Source: Turnera subulata
Taxonomy: Eukaryota > Streptophyta > Magnoliopsida > Malpighiales > Passifloraceae
Assembly: GCA_028386065.3 (NCBI GenBank)
Contig: JAKUCV010001823.1
Coordinates: 128,860-192,859, forward strand
Direction of reading: 5' to 3'
DNA length: 64,000 bases
Within the stretch, counting starts at the first letter, position 1. Each line of letters begins with the position of its first letter. Below are positions 31,257-43,016 of this stretch, piece by piece. The notes beneath the pieces are model-generated. The model saw only the letters and a list, made by a program, of their open reading frames with translations, searched no databases and had not been told where the DNA came from. The position numbers and the translations under genes are program-made.

Positions 31257-32885
31257 ATGGGACGAGAACCAACAGACGTCAAATCCCAGCTAGTGGTGGA
31301 GATTTGCTCATTATCAACCAACTCCAATATTGCCTGCATTCATAGGCATCCTTGCAGCAACGTTAAGTCACATTTTGTTGACTGGTATCGCATTCTTGGG
31401 GTATGTATCCATGTTTCTTGATCTTGGTTTTGACATGCTATTTTTTTTTTTTTTTTGTATATATGCTTATGGCATGTTGCTTGTGATTTGATTTAGAATC
31501 TTTTTGTGGTCATCCATGGATTAATTTGTGTAGGTGGAAGAAAATGCAGACCCTGAGGTTATTCGGAGGCGGTATCATAAGCTTGGTAGGATTTGTTTTG
31601 CAGGTTTTGGTGATTTCTTATAATGATGAGAGCTTTTTTTTTTTCTTTTAATTCTTGTTTGGTGATGAAAGGGTTGTTTTGCTTGTGCAGCTTTACAACT
31701 TCATCCTGACAAGAACAAGCATCCCAAGGCTGAGATTGCTTTTAAGCTTGTTTTGGAGGTTAGAAATATATTCTTTTCTTCTGTGTTTAGCTTCAGGTTA
31801 CTTGCATATAGAAGAAGATTGCATACAAATACAAAGACAAGTAACAGTTAAGGCAAAGTTGAACAAAAGAGAAAATAACTCCACTAGAGTAATGCATTTA
31901 TCAATGATTCAATGGTCAATGGAGACTTTTTTTTTTCTCTCATGGGGATTTGCATATGGAACTCAGACAATTAGCTGTTTTTTTCTAGAAGGAAAACGTT
32001 CTTATTTTATCAGAAGAATAGATTACTTTCAGAGGAAAGATGCCTCTTGTAGCAGCAGTTAAAGCCCCCAATGCTGGTAGTACCAATTTCTGGGGACAGA
32101 TTCTTAGATTCTATTAATAGGGTAGGTAAAGCTTTCATAAGAAATGAGTTGAATTGATAAAGATGCCTGGAAAAATTAAATGCACCTCATGCAGACGTAC
32201 TGACACACTAAGGTCTATATAGCATGTAGAAACGAACCACCATGTGGTTCTATTCCCGTGAAGGAACCACAAGAACTAAAAGATATCATTTATTTTTAGC
32301 AGAATTTAGTCTTCTTTTTTTCCTGTTATCTCCATGAGGATACGATGTCACTTGCAGGCTTATTCATGTCTCTCAGACAACGCCAAGAGGGGTGCCTTCA
32401 ACGTGGAAAGGTGCAAAAATTTCTGCATAGACTGCAATAGAATCCCATATACTCCTAGTGCAACAAAGCTTGGTAGCAGCTGGAATCCTGCAAATAGTTC
32501 GAGGTCATCACATCGGGTTCAGCGTGAACTGAAAGACAATAGGAACAGATTCAAAGAGGAAACTGAGGTGGTGGAGAACTGTTTGAGGGTTAATGCCGCT
32601 GCAAGGAAGGAATCCCCAGTCTTCAACCCATCAGATTACTTGTTCCAGAGCAACACTAGGCAACGTGCACAAAGAGAATCACCAATTTTTAATCCATCTG
32701 ATTATTTCAGAGGCTACCCACATACCAGGGACCGGTTTTACAAGAAACCAGAAGACTTGACTTACTGGCAGAGGAAAAATGTACAGAATTATGGACAAGA
32801 AATTGGAAGATACGATTCCCCAATTTTTGAGAATCGATCAAACCTGCGAATGTTCAAGAATAAATCTGCTTGTGTCCATTCGTAA
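31257..32885 (+). CDS. J-domain (DnaJ, class C) protein, 4 exons
   Basis: Exons 31257-31400, 31534-31585, 31691-31758 and 32358-32885 join to 263 residues. The J domain starts near WYRILGV (residue 43). Helix II is RRRYHKLALQL, followed by the essential HPD at residues 70-72, which stimulates Hsp70 ATPase. NKHPKAEIAFKLVLEAYSCLSD completes the domain. No G/F region, zinc fingers or membrane segment is present, so it is a class C co-chaperone. The C-terminal part is basic and polar and repeats a short motif three times: SPVFNPSDY, SPIFNPSDY and SPIFENRS. That spacing may mark a peptide-binding or docking repeat. Cytosolic or nuclear location is inferred from the lack of a leader. Confidence 0.93.
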
Positions 32886-33199
32886 TTTTTGAATAAGATT
32901 TGATTTTCCATTAGAAAATATGAGATGCAGTTCCTCTTTGTTGAAAATATGATCTGTTTCTTCCATATCATGTTTCTTTTCAATTAACCAAAATACTTGG
33001 GAGAGTATGAACAAAAATTGGGACGAACGAAAACAACATTGCAAGGTTGAGCTAGTTTGTGATTACAAGCAAAAACAAAGTGAAAAGAAAGTCACCTACA
33101 TAAGCAACCACTTCTCATCTTTCAAGGAATTACAATAAATTACTAGATGGCTTTTCTTGGCGGAACTGGGAAACGGTTGAACCAACCATCCCTGCCAAG

Positions 33200-36100
33200 T
33201 CATTTGGCTGAAGGCTGGTTTTCAGGTAGTTTGAGAATACCACCATCTATCAATGTCTGCAACTCCTCCTTGGCCAGTTCCTTGACGTTGGGATCCGAGG
33301 ATTCCAAGTATGCACATAACACCCTTGAACTGCAAACAACAGTAACAGGGTTAACATCAGATACAAGACTGGTGCTTAAAGCTGAACTCACTCATGGAAG
33401 TCAAAGGTAAGCTTAACCTGTGACCCTGGGCCCACAATCTGCTATTTCCTTTCAAAGCTTTTAACCAAAAGGTGGAAGCAAAGCTTGCGCTCTCCAGAAT
33501 TAATTTTCTAATGGTACGATTGGAGTGGAAATTTTCAAGGACATGCTCATTATCTGATTCTTCAGATTTAGACTTTGCGGCAAGAGATGCTATGGCTTCG
33601 TGCAAGGTGTTCAGCTTTTCATCCATACTTGGATGGAGTATGCCATCATATCCCCCAATGGCAACCTATCAGATGATTCAAGATAATGTTTCAACACGTT
33701 AAGAAGAAAAATTAACCGACGCCCTATAAACTGAATTAGAGTGGGTAAAGATAAATTCTGATGGTTGAAGCAAAACAGAACATCAAGCAGTAGGCGCCCT
33801 AACCTCATACAATACTTCTTTACCAAAGTTCGATTTCAAAAACTCTCCTGCATTCTCAATGCATGTGTCAATAAGATTCTGCAAAGACAATAGCATCTGA
33901 GTCACATTTTCAGAGAAAACAAAAACTTAAAACTATGAAAATGAAGAATAAACAAGAAACTTGCAGAAGTTGGAGTAGCAAACCTCAGCAAGGCCACTGT
34001 GCACCAATAATTCTTGCCTTCTTAATAAAGCGTCTTTCTTCCCACCAACAGTAGACTGAAGATTCTCAGGATCTGTGCTTTCATTGGCCCCAGCCATTTC
34101 ATCTTCTTTGATATTCTGCTTCTCGGATTTTTCATCCTTCAACGACTCTGTTTCCTGATTAGCTTCCAACTCATTCTGGCAATGGTTGAGAAAGAAAGTG
34201 CCCGTCAGCATAGTCGAATCACCATTCCAAGTGAGAAATGGAGGAAGAAGAGTAAGTTTCAGTGAATTGGCATCATCTTTATATTTTGTAGAGAGAGGAA
34301 ACCAAAAATACACAATGGAATACCACGGCACTGAGGGCTGGAAGAGAAAAGTTAAGAGAAGCCATATCATCAGGACTGAAATATCGCGAACAATTTGGAT
34401 GAAGTAGCTGTAATAACGGACGCCTTCCACTCTGAAAATTCAAATAAAATAAACCACTGGTAAAAAAGACAAGAATACCGAGCTTGAAATCAGACATCTA
34501 TAAGATTGTTGATGTGGAAGGAGCTAGGGAGATGATCTTGCCAAAAAGATGTATTCAGGTTTCAATGAAAAAAGAAAAGGAAGAAACTTTCAATATGTCG
34601 TTTAGCTAGCCACATTTTCTTATACTCATTTTGATATTTTATAGGGGGGTTACAAGAGGTTCATAGGCATGTTAGTCACTGCATCCAATCCCTTAGTAGT
34701 ATCAAAGCTTCTAATGGAAGCTTATAGCCAAGATCAAAGGAAGACATTTCTTCAAACTAAAAAGAAAGAGAATACACATTTGACAAGAAGTGCAAAATGA
34801 CTTCCTGATGTGAGAGTAGATACCTTATCCAAAAGGAGATCTTTTAATAATGCTTGAAGCTTGCGAATGATTATCTGTAACAAAGAAATTTGATAAAATT
34901 CTCTATTAGAAAGGAAGATTCAAATAATGCCAAAAGGTAAACATAATAAGCAGAAAAACAAGAACAAACCTTTGTTACGAGTTTCGTGTCATCAATGGTT
35001 GAAACAATGCAGGTCAGTACCTGAGCAGTATTTCATTTACAAAACAGAACTATGTGATCAATATGAAACTTAAGAGAATTCCAAGCATGTGCACAAAAAT
35101 TTGCAAAGTTTTGTGAAAAGCATGTGAAGTGACAAAATTGTAACGTAAGATGAGAAGAAAAGGAGGAAAAAATAAGAGAGAATATAACCCATTGTCAGGT
35201 AGAATTGGAAAAAAAGTTCTTACCAAACTGCCAAAATGATCATGGGGTATCTTTTCTATATTGTCTTTCATTCCTTTGACAATCTTCTTCCTTTCCTAAA
35301 CATTATAAAAACAAAATTAAGCAGCAAGAAATTCAGAAAAAGAGCTGCAATTGTCCACATGATCACCAACTGCAGTTAACCTTAGCACTCCCATGTTTGA
35401 TACAGGCAATTACAATCCGAGATCCATCTTTTGTATGCATCATTCTAACAAGAGGCAGGCCTGACAGCTGTTGTAATATTTCGGCTGCAGAAGTCTAAAG
35501 ACAACTAGTTTAGAAAGACCAGAAGCCACACATGAATTACTCTAGCAATTCAAATGAAATTGTTTTTTTTTTAATTTAAAATTCAAATGAAATTGTTGTA
35601 TCAGTGTGCTTCAAGATTTGTAGATATTGTAAAGTTAAAACCACCTTAGGAGCTATGCTGAGGTACTCTATTAGCAGCCTGTGCAAAATAGAGTGGTCAA
35701 TTATTCCTTTCTCCAAAATTGGTTGGATGACAGAAGCCATATGCCGTAACACTGAGCCTTTCGGCAGCTTAAGCTTTGAGATCACATCGACAAACCTGAA
35801 AGAAAATTAAAAGATATGGAATATAACTATCAGCATCAATAAATCAGCATTATCATCGAGAATAACAAGGAAGCTATAGCAAGCACTGCACCCTTGCATA
35901 AGGAAGGGCAAATCAGGTACCTGCTCTCCTTAATTGAAGCAAGGTCCTTAAACAACTGAAGCTCGGGAGAATATAACTCCATCAAGAGCTCTTGTTTTTG
36001 ACTTGCATTTGCAAGTTTATATGCCTGCTCCACAACTGCAAATAAAATAAAGGAAACAATTAAATTGACTGTACAGGTCCTGCTGTACCCTTGATCTCAG

Positions 36101-37785
36101 TCATTTAAGAAGTCAAAACTTAGAGACATCATTTTTTAACACATTTCGCCAGCAGGGATGGCAAGAAACTATCTTTTTCTTTTTTTGAAAAAAAGAAAAA
36201 GAAAATGTAAATACAAGGAAAAATCAATCTGAGAAAATGCAAATACATCTACGAGACAGTATATGATGATTAAAAACAAGGGACACTTAAGTAAGTTGAA
36301 TTATCATAGCCTTCTTGGGTATATCCTGTGGATCTATTACTTTCTTACATGAAAGAAAAAGGGTACCGATTTAATCATACCAATCGATCCAACTGAATGT
36401 CGAAGGAGAGTAGCAACATGTCCACGAAGCGTGGAGATACATTCAGCTAGCTGTTTTTTTGAAGCTGCAAAACAGTAAAAAGAAGTTCAAAAAATGGAAA
36501 TAAAAGTTTCTATGATAAAATATGACATGAATGTTTGATTATAAACCTCCAATTTGTCCCCTCAACCAAAACCTTACCATGTTCCAACATTTTCAGAACC
36601 AGATGAACAGCATAAGCATTGTTGGAAAAGGTAAGAAAATGCGGCTTAAGCTCCTCAAATATGGCCTGCCTTTCATCATGTGAGCAATGCTTAACACAGG
36701 TCTGACGGGAAAAAAAGCAAGGAAAAGTGAGGATTACCAGATAAACACAAAATACGTAGCTGAGAGGATTCAGAAACAAAAGAGGGGAAAAGAAAAAGCA
36801 TAAGATCACCTGTAAAACACGGGAGGAAACGTGTGAACTGGCAATTTCTGGAATCTTCCCCTTCATCTTCCCCAAAGCTTCAGTAATTATCCTTAATATA
36901 CCAGAAAAACAAATGTATGAGATCAATAGCCACAAACATGTCATGTTTAAGCCATGTAAAGCTAAGAGGCTTACTTGGATCTTTCATCTTTTGCTATATT
37001 GCGTTGTCTCATCTTCTCCCACAGAGAAGCAAGCTCCTAAACGAAATGGAAGGAAATTGTTTCAGCAAACAAACACCAACAAGCCAACCGAGCCCCGAAT
37101 TGACAACAAACCGACACATGAAAATGAAAAGGCTTGATAAACTTGCTTATCTAAACTCCACGGAAGTGCGTTAAATTTAGCGCCAAAAAAGTAAAGACTG
37201 AACGAATAAATCACAGCCATGCAAATTAATCAAGTATCCAATCCATGACGAACTCATTATGCAAAGTTTGACATTTAGATATCGTCCAAAAAAAAAAAAC
37301 CGCTTCCATGGTCCGAATGAGCTAATGTTTACAGGATTCAAATACATACTTGCTCGAGAGTGTAATGCTTCTTTCTCTTCTTCTTCCTAGCCTCTGCCAT
37401 TTCCTGCAAGAAAACAAACCAAATAACTAAGAACATACACACCACACAAAACTCCACTACTAATTACACATAAACAGAAGAGTTAACCACACTAAACAAA
37501 CAAACAAACAAAACCATAAAGATCAACCTTGGCTTTAATTCGGCCCTCCCGCTTGGACAATCGCACTTTCGTCTCTTCCCCAGATTGTGGCTTCTTCGTT
37601 TCATTCGATTTCCGTTCTTGTTTTACAAAGGGTTTTGAAGGCTTCTTCGATATGTTACCCTGAGAATTTGAGGACAAAAGCTTCGGCTTTTTTGAAGCTG
37701 AGCCGCCTGGCTCTGTTTTACCATCTGGGTTTTGCTTCCTCTTCTTCGGTTTATCGATCCCTTGCTGTTGTTTCTTCGCCGCCAT
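33200..37785 (-). CDS. APUM24: Pumilio-family rRNA-processing protein (APUM24 / Puf-A / Puf6-like), 17 exons
   Basis: Exons, in transcript order, are 37528-37785, 37350-37403, 36975-37036, 36810-36891, 36578-36701, 36381-36464, 35921-36035, 35645-35795, 35381-35494, 35224-35295, 34970-35020, 34824-34874, 34324-34431, 33984-34175, 33804-33878, 33418-33665 and 33200-33329. They join to about 656 residues, the usual length of this subfamily. A Lys-rich nucleolar-type N-terminus (86 residues in exon 1) is followed by degenerate PUF repeats (SSHVSSRVLQTCVKHC, NNAYAVHLVLKML, HSVGSIVVEQAYK, DGSRIVIACIKHGS) and a CPL-type C-terminus (RRQELLVHSGLAE, then GGYDGILHPS). Family members bind rRNA non-specifically and act in ITS2 processing. 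The end of exon 13 could be 34327 instead of 34324. Confidence 0.92.
35548..35597 (-). mobile_element. Poly(A) stub in an APUM24 intron, 17-bp target duplication
   Basis: ATTCAAATGAAATTGTT occurs at 35548-35564 and 35581-35597, separated by 16 bp of T-rich sequence ending AATTTAAA. It lies in the intron between exons 8 and 9, outside the splice sites. Confidence 0.75.
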
Positions 37786-37895
37786 TGAAGCCTGCTGTTC
37801 TAGCTTGTTTGTTCGTCTTGTCTCCCCTGTTTTTGTAGTTGGGGTTTTTCAGGGTTTTTGTTGTAATGAATTGAAGAACGATAATTGTTTTGGTA

Positions 37896-38002
37896 TGGGC
37901 TCTTTTCCAAAAATTTTGGCCCAATTATATACCTTTTAGGGCCTTTTACTCCTAATCTGGGCTTTTCCCCTGCAAAATGAACTCAAAAGAACATAAGGCC
38001 CA
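37896..38002 (-). promoter_or_regulatory. Site II promoter motifs of APUM24
   Basis: Four TGGGCC/TGGGCT motifs occur upstream of the ATG in either orientation: 37896-37901, 37918-37923, 37958-37963 and 37997-38002. AAACCCT-like words sit nearer the start (about 37852-37865, minus strand). Site II plus telo-box is the known TCP-linked arrangement of plant ribosome-biogenesis genes. Confidence 0.6.
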
Positions 38003-41000
38003 GATGGAGTATCTCTTCCAAGTTCCAACAACCTTTTTCTACTACAACTACAAATTTTTACTTTTCACCAAGTTCCAACAACCCACAAGAAAATCTTACA
38101 ATGTACTACTACTACTACCTAACAAATCCATGCAATATCCTTGACAGGGACTGGAGTAATGATTGAACTATGTAAATATAGGGTAGAAGAAAACGTGTGG
38201 TAGCTCTTTTTTTTTATTTCTCGAGTCTTTCTTATCCCAAATATAGGCAAAGCCTTCAATTTCCCTTTGAAAAATAAAAGCAGAGAGGTATAAAAATATG
38301 TAGGCTACTACTACAACTACAGGTTAGACTAGTAGTCCATGTTGGAGTTTTTTCTAGAAATAAAATCCAAGGCGTATCGTAAATGTACTTGGGAGTAATA
38401 GTGTAGATGACACAGCAACAATTATGGGTTTTGTTTGGTAGCTGCATTGTACACCGTAAATGACAGTCATTGTCAAACTAAAAGCTATATATGGGGAATC
38501 AACAGTATAATACAGGAAAAGGACAGCTCTGCCTGGCGACAAGCACCTGAACTGTAAGTTAGTGAATAGAAGAGAATAGAAGTGTGTCTTTGCAATTTTT
38601 AACTGCATATGTCACCCACAAAAATATTACCCTGTCCTGAATCCTGATAGCTTATCACCGGGTTTCTCTTTTTTTTTTTTCTTTTACATTTCTTACACAA
38701 TCTTCGTCACAGGAAGAGGGCAGTTCAGTTCTCAATTGTCACGTACACAAAGTTGTTGTAACTTGTAATTGTCCCATTTGAGTTTTGAGGATGTCTTTTA
38801 TGTCCAAACCATGACAAAATTGGAGAAATTTACATTATGTTTTTTCACAATTGCTTATCATTTCTTTTACTTTTCATGAAACGTACAATTGAATAAATGC
38901 CCGTCCGGGATGACTGGCAATGTCGGTCGTGATTTAAGTAGTCGAATTTATTATGCACGGAAGAGAACCTGAAACTTTCTTTTCCATTGCAAGGAAAGAA
39001 ATCTTGGCCTGAATCCACTTTCAGGAGGTTCAGTTTATAATCCTCCTATTCTTCTTCTTCTTCTTCCTCCTACTCCAAAGCCAGATATGTGGAGGGGTCA
39101 GGTACAACATCTGGAAAAAAAATGGATTGTTTCATTATCAGGGACAACTTTCTTTCAATCATGGAATGGAAGGCTTGTGCAAGAAATAATGCAGAGACAA
39201 AATCTCAATTGCAGGGCTGGTTATCTTGTGCATGTATTCTTTCTTTCATACTATTATTATTGGTTTTTTTTTTTTTAATTATTTTGGCAATGTCCATGAC
39301 ACCGATATATATGCTCTTCTATCAGTCACTGTGCAAATGTGTGGTACTCCTCCTTGGTCGGGGACCTTTGGTGCTGCAAGGCATTGTTGTCACTATTAGG
39401 ATAAGCATGTGGATCGCCTCCTCACTCATTGCCATTGTTAGTAAATGCCACACCAAAATTGGGTCCAACAAGGCATGTTTTACTGTGGGGACAGGCAGGC
39501 AAGCAAGCACTAGTCAATATCCACATCCTGCATGCCCACCCCCATTGTTTCTATCCATTGAGAAGAAAATGTGTTTCAGATTGAGGTTTCTGAACAAAAG
39601 GAAGAGGGTCGTTCCACTCCGACCTTCAACATCGATCAACTAGTATAAAAAAAAAAAAAAAGAGAAAGATTGAGGTTGGACTTTTTATTGGAAATGTCAT
39701 TCAATAGAAACAACATTGGATGCTGCCACTGCTAGATTAGGATCACACCTTTTCTAGTACCATTGAACTTTTAGTAGAAAACACACACACAACATTGGAT
39801 GCTTTCACTATGAGTTATGAGGCTGCAAGTTCAGTCCAGTCCTCCTTGTGTCATGCAAGGATAAACGGGAGGAAATCTAGCTGTATACCACAGTGTTTAT
39901 AAGATTAGGAAGCAGTAGAGATTGGCTTGAAAAGGATTCATGGATCTGGCCTTACAACATTGACATTAGTAGTATGGTAGGTTTTGTTTCTAGCTGGATT
40001 TCCAGGGTGGTTAAGTTTCAAGAAAGCCTAATTAGATGGAAGAGACACTGTGTTCGCACCTTAGCCATAATGTGAATGCAGACGTGTTTGTGCTTCCAGT
40101 TTGGGTGTCATATCACAAGAGGGGACCTACTAATAACTTTAATGATCACATGCCTGCATACAATTATGTTCCTATAATATCAACTCAAGTCCCTTCTTGG
40201 TTCAATTCATGGCAATGTATCATATATGTTCTGTCAAAAAAAAAAAAAAAAAAAAAATTCATGGCAATGTATGAGATCATTGTTGACCTGCAATTCATGT
40301 TCTTTTTCATTGCACGCTGATGCCATAGAACTAACAAAAACTCCCAGTGCAGTTTCTAATCTTTCTTTTTTGTGCAAGACAAAACATTTCCAGGTGATGG
40401 GTACTATTAGAACTGTGCTCATGTCTCGAGGATAATTTTAATTATGGTTAATTGCTAATAAGAGTAGGTTTGTCAGAGAAGGATATCAATAATAAGAATG
40501 ACTGAGCTAAAATAATTAGCATTCTTTGCTCTGAATTAAAGAATGAGTTCTGGGGTTAATCTTGATTATCTCTCTTTTTGGCTTTTTCAATTATTATTAA
40601 CATTCTATAAGTCTAACACTATCGGTAAGATTTGGAACCTTTTACGCCGAAAAATCTATAGACTTTTGGTATTGTGGCTTGACCTTTTTCATGGTTGATA
40701 GTTTTGGTCTATTGAGATTTGCCTTTTTGTGTTCAAATATGCAAAAGACCCTTAACAAGGATTACTTCCTCTAGCCATTCACATTGCCCCCCACAATCTC
40801 AATAAACTAAACAGCACTTTTTGTGGGTGTCGCTTAAAATAGTAAAATTCTCACAGCTTTTTTATGATCTGGTAGGTTGGCGACTAGTTTTGGAGTTATA
40901 GCATGAGAAGTAGCAGTAACAAAAGGTAGCAGCTGGAATATAAATTTATGAGCTGGGATGATTATTCTAGTAAGCTAAAAAAATTCATAATATATAGTTA

Positions 41001-42950
41001 TTTTATTAAGTTTCTTATAAAGCTAGACTGCGCAGTGGGGCAGCACAAAAAAAGTGGAGGGGAGAAGTATCCAAAGGAAAAACCAAACACAAAGGTTTGT
41101 CTCCCAAACCACTTTTATGGAACTCATGCATAGGTGAAAACAAAATCCAATTCCATTGGCAAAGTGAAAAGTAATTCGTCTTGTTCTTGAAATCATTAGG
41201 ATCTAAACTTTTTTTTTGGTTGATTGAAATATATAATACTATCTCCACTTAGTTGATTGAAATGAAACTAGACTCCACTAATTTAATTTTGAAAGCATTA
41301 TTGTTTGTTGAACTTATGAAATTTAGCCATCTCAATGACATGCGGGATAGATGACAAATTTATGCTTAGATCATGATGCAACCAACTGCAATCTTTCTGC
41401 AAATAAACATAAGTTTCAAATCTTTTTTTTGTAAACAAGAATCCGAATAAGTCAAGAAATAGAGAACAATCCTGAATGAGTCAAGATTAGGAAGCATATT
41501 ATTCTATAATGATTAATAGCTAAGAAATAATGGAAAGCACATTAATATCCAATCCCCACTAGTGCCATCTGTGTGAGCTGTAATTTTCCAATTTCCTTCA
41601 CACGCAAGGCATGCAATTGACAATGGACAATAATAGTACATTTTGGATTCCTTTCCATGAGCCTATCACTCACTCCACCTTCCCCTCCCCCACTCCTTTC
41701 ATTCTTACCATAAAACTTGATTGGTCCAACTCACCCCAAGATTTCTTTTCCTTGCCTTTTTTGTCTAACCTTTTCCACCAAGAAAATTCATCATCACTAC
41801 TACTCTACTACCCTCAAAACTCCAAAAAAACAGTCTCCCTCCAAACCCTCCAGTGGTAAAATAAAATCAAACCACAAGGAAGTACTATTAATCTGTGTGG
41901 ACCAATGCTGGCAATGTCATTGCATCAAGGCATGACTTGTTAAGACTTGCAATGGTTTGTTTTCACACCACATAGTCCTCCTCCTCCTCCACAATTTGTT
42001 AAAGACTTAGTAGTACTAAATTGTGTTGTTGTGTTTGTGTGTTCTGTTATGTTCTGTCAAGTGATTGAGGCCAGGCTAGCATCTTTGCCATGATTGATGC
42101 AGGACCCACCCCTCCCCTTCTGCCCTGTCAACCCACATGCTGTCTCAATACCCCATGCACTCTCCCTACCCCCCCTTTCTTTTATTCCCCTTGATTCTCC
42201 CCTCACCTAGGGTCTCACCCAACCCCCATCCCCCCACTGCTAACGTGGCAGCACCACCAGCCCTCCACCTCACCAAAATAAGAACAGTGCCTGGCCACAA
42301 AACCATCCTCCCCCTAGTCAACTTATCACTACCCCCCAGCTTATGTTTTTTTTTTGTGCTGTTCTTACAAATCAAACCTTAACAGGTGTAATAAGCTAAC
42401 AGACTAACTACTACTACTATCTACTAAAAATTTAGTACTATACTAGTAGCTTTTGTTCTACTTGGTCTCTTTCCTTCTCTCTCTCTATCTTACAAAATGG
42501 AGGAGGGCCGTTTCAAACAAATTTGTCGGCGAGAGACGTTATAAATCATAGTCATATAGAGGGTAATTTACTCGGTATTAGTGGGGGGGGGCAATAAATG
42601 GGATTAAAAGAATTTCTGATTATTCTCTCTGCACTTACTTACCATGTTAGATTTTTGCTCTCATTTGTGCATGGAAAGCTGTCATTTCCCCTGCCTCTTA
42701 CCAAATACTACTATTGTTTTTTCTGTGTGTGTTAGTGTACACTGTCCTCCAATAATAAAAAAGATGAGAAATTTATACTAGTACTACTATTAGTTCTCTC
42801 CCTTGTCATTTATATATAATTAATACCTTATATTTACACATGCTTACAGAAAGCTGCCCTGTTTTTGTGGTGCCAACCATTCTCTTTCTCTCTCCCCCCT
42901 CCTCTGTTCCTCTCTCTCTCTGCAGCTGGTTGTTTCCTCTCTTCGCTTGC
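38003..42950. other. Intergenic region, no recognised gene
   Basis: Composition-driven open frames only. Notable items are a CTT microsatellite at about 39048-39067, a clear poly(A) stub at 40205-40272, and a C-rich stretch at 42100-42340. 42880-43010 is C/T-rich and probably the leader of the polygalacturonase gene. Confidence 0.5.
40205..40272 (+). mobile_element. Poly(A) stub with 15-bp target duplication
   Basis: TTCATGGCAATGTAT occurs at 40206-40220 and 40258-40272. The insert is 15 bp (CATATATGTTCTGTC) plus about 22 A. This is the longest cargo among the very short stubs and shows the GTTC word close to the tail. Confidence 0.9.
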
Positions 42951-43016
42951 TGTCTGGGCATTAGACTCTGTTCCTCGTCTCCTTGGGTTGCGGTTGCTGA
43001 ATAGGGCCTTGACTCA

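Noticed and set aside
33200..33700. Plus-strand frames overlapping APUM24 3' exons
   Set aside because: Shadows of the well-supported minus-strand exons.
39089..39643. 184-codon plus-strand open frame
   Set aside because: No recognisable domain, poly-hydrophobic run caused by T-rich sequence, no promoter or splice support.
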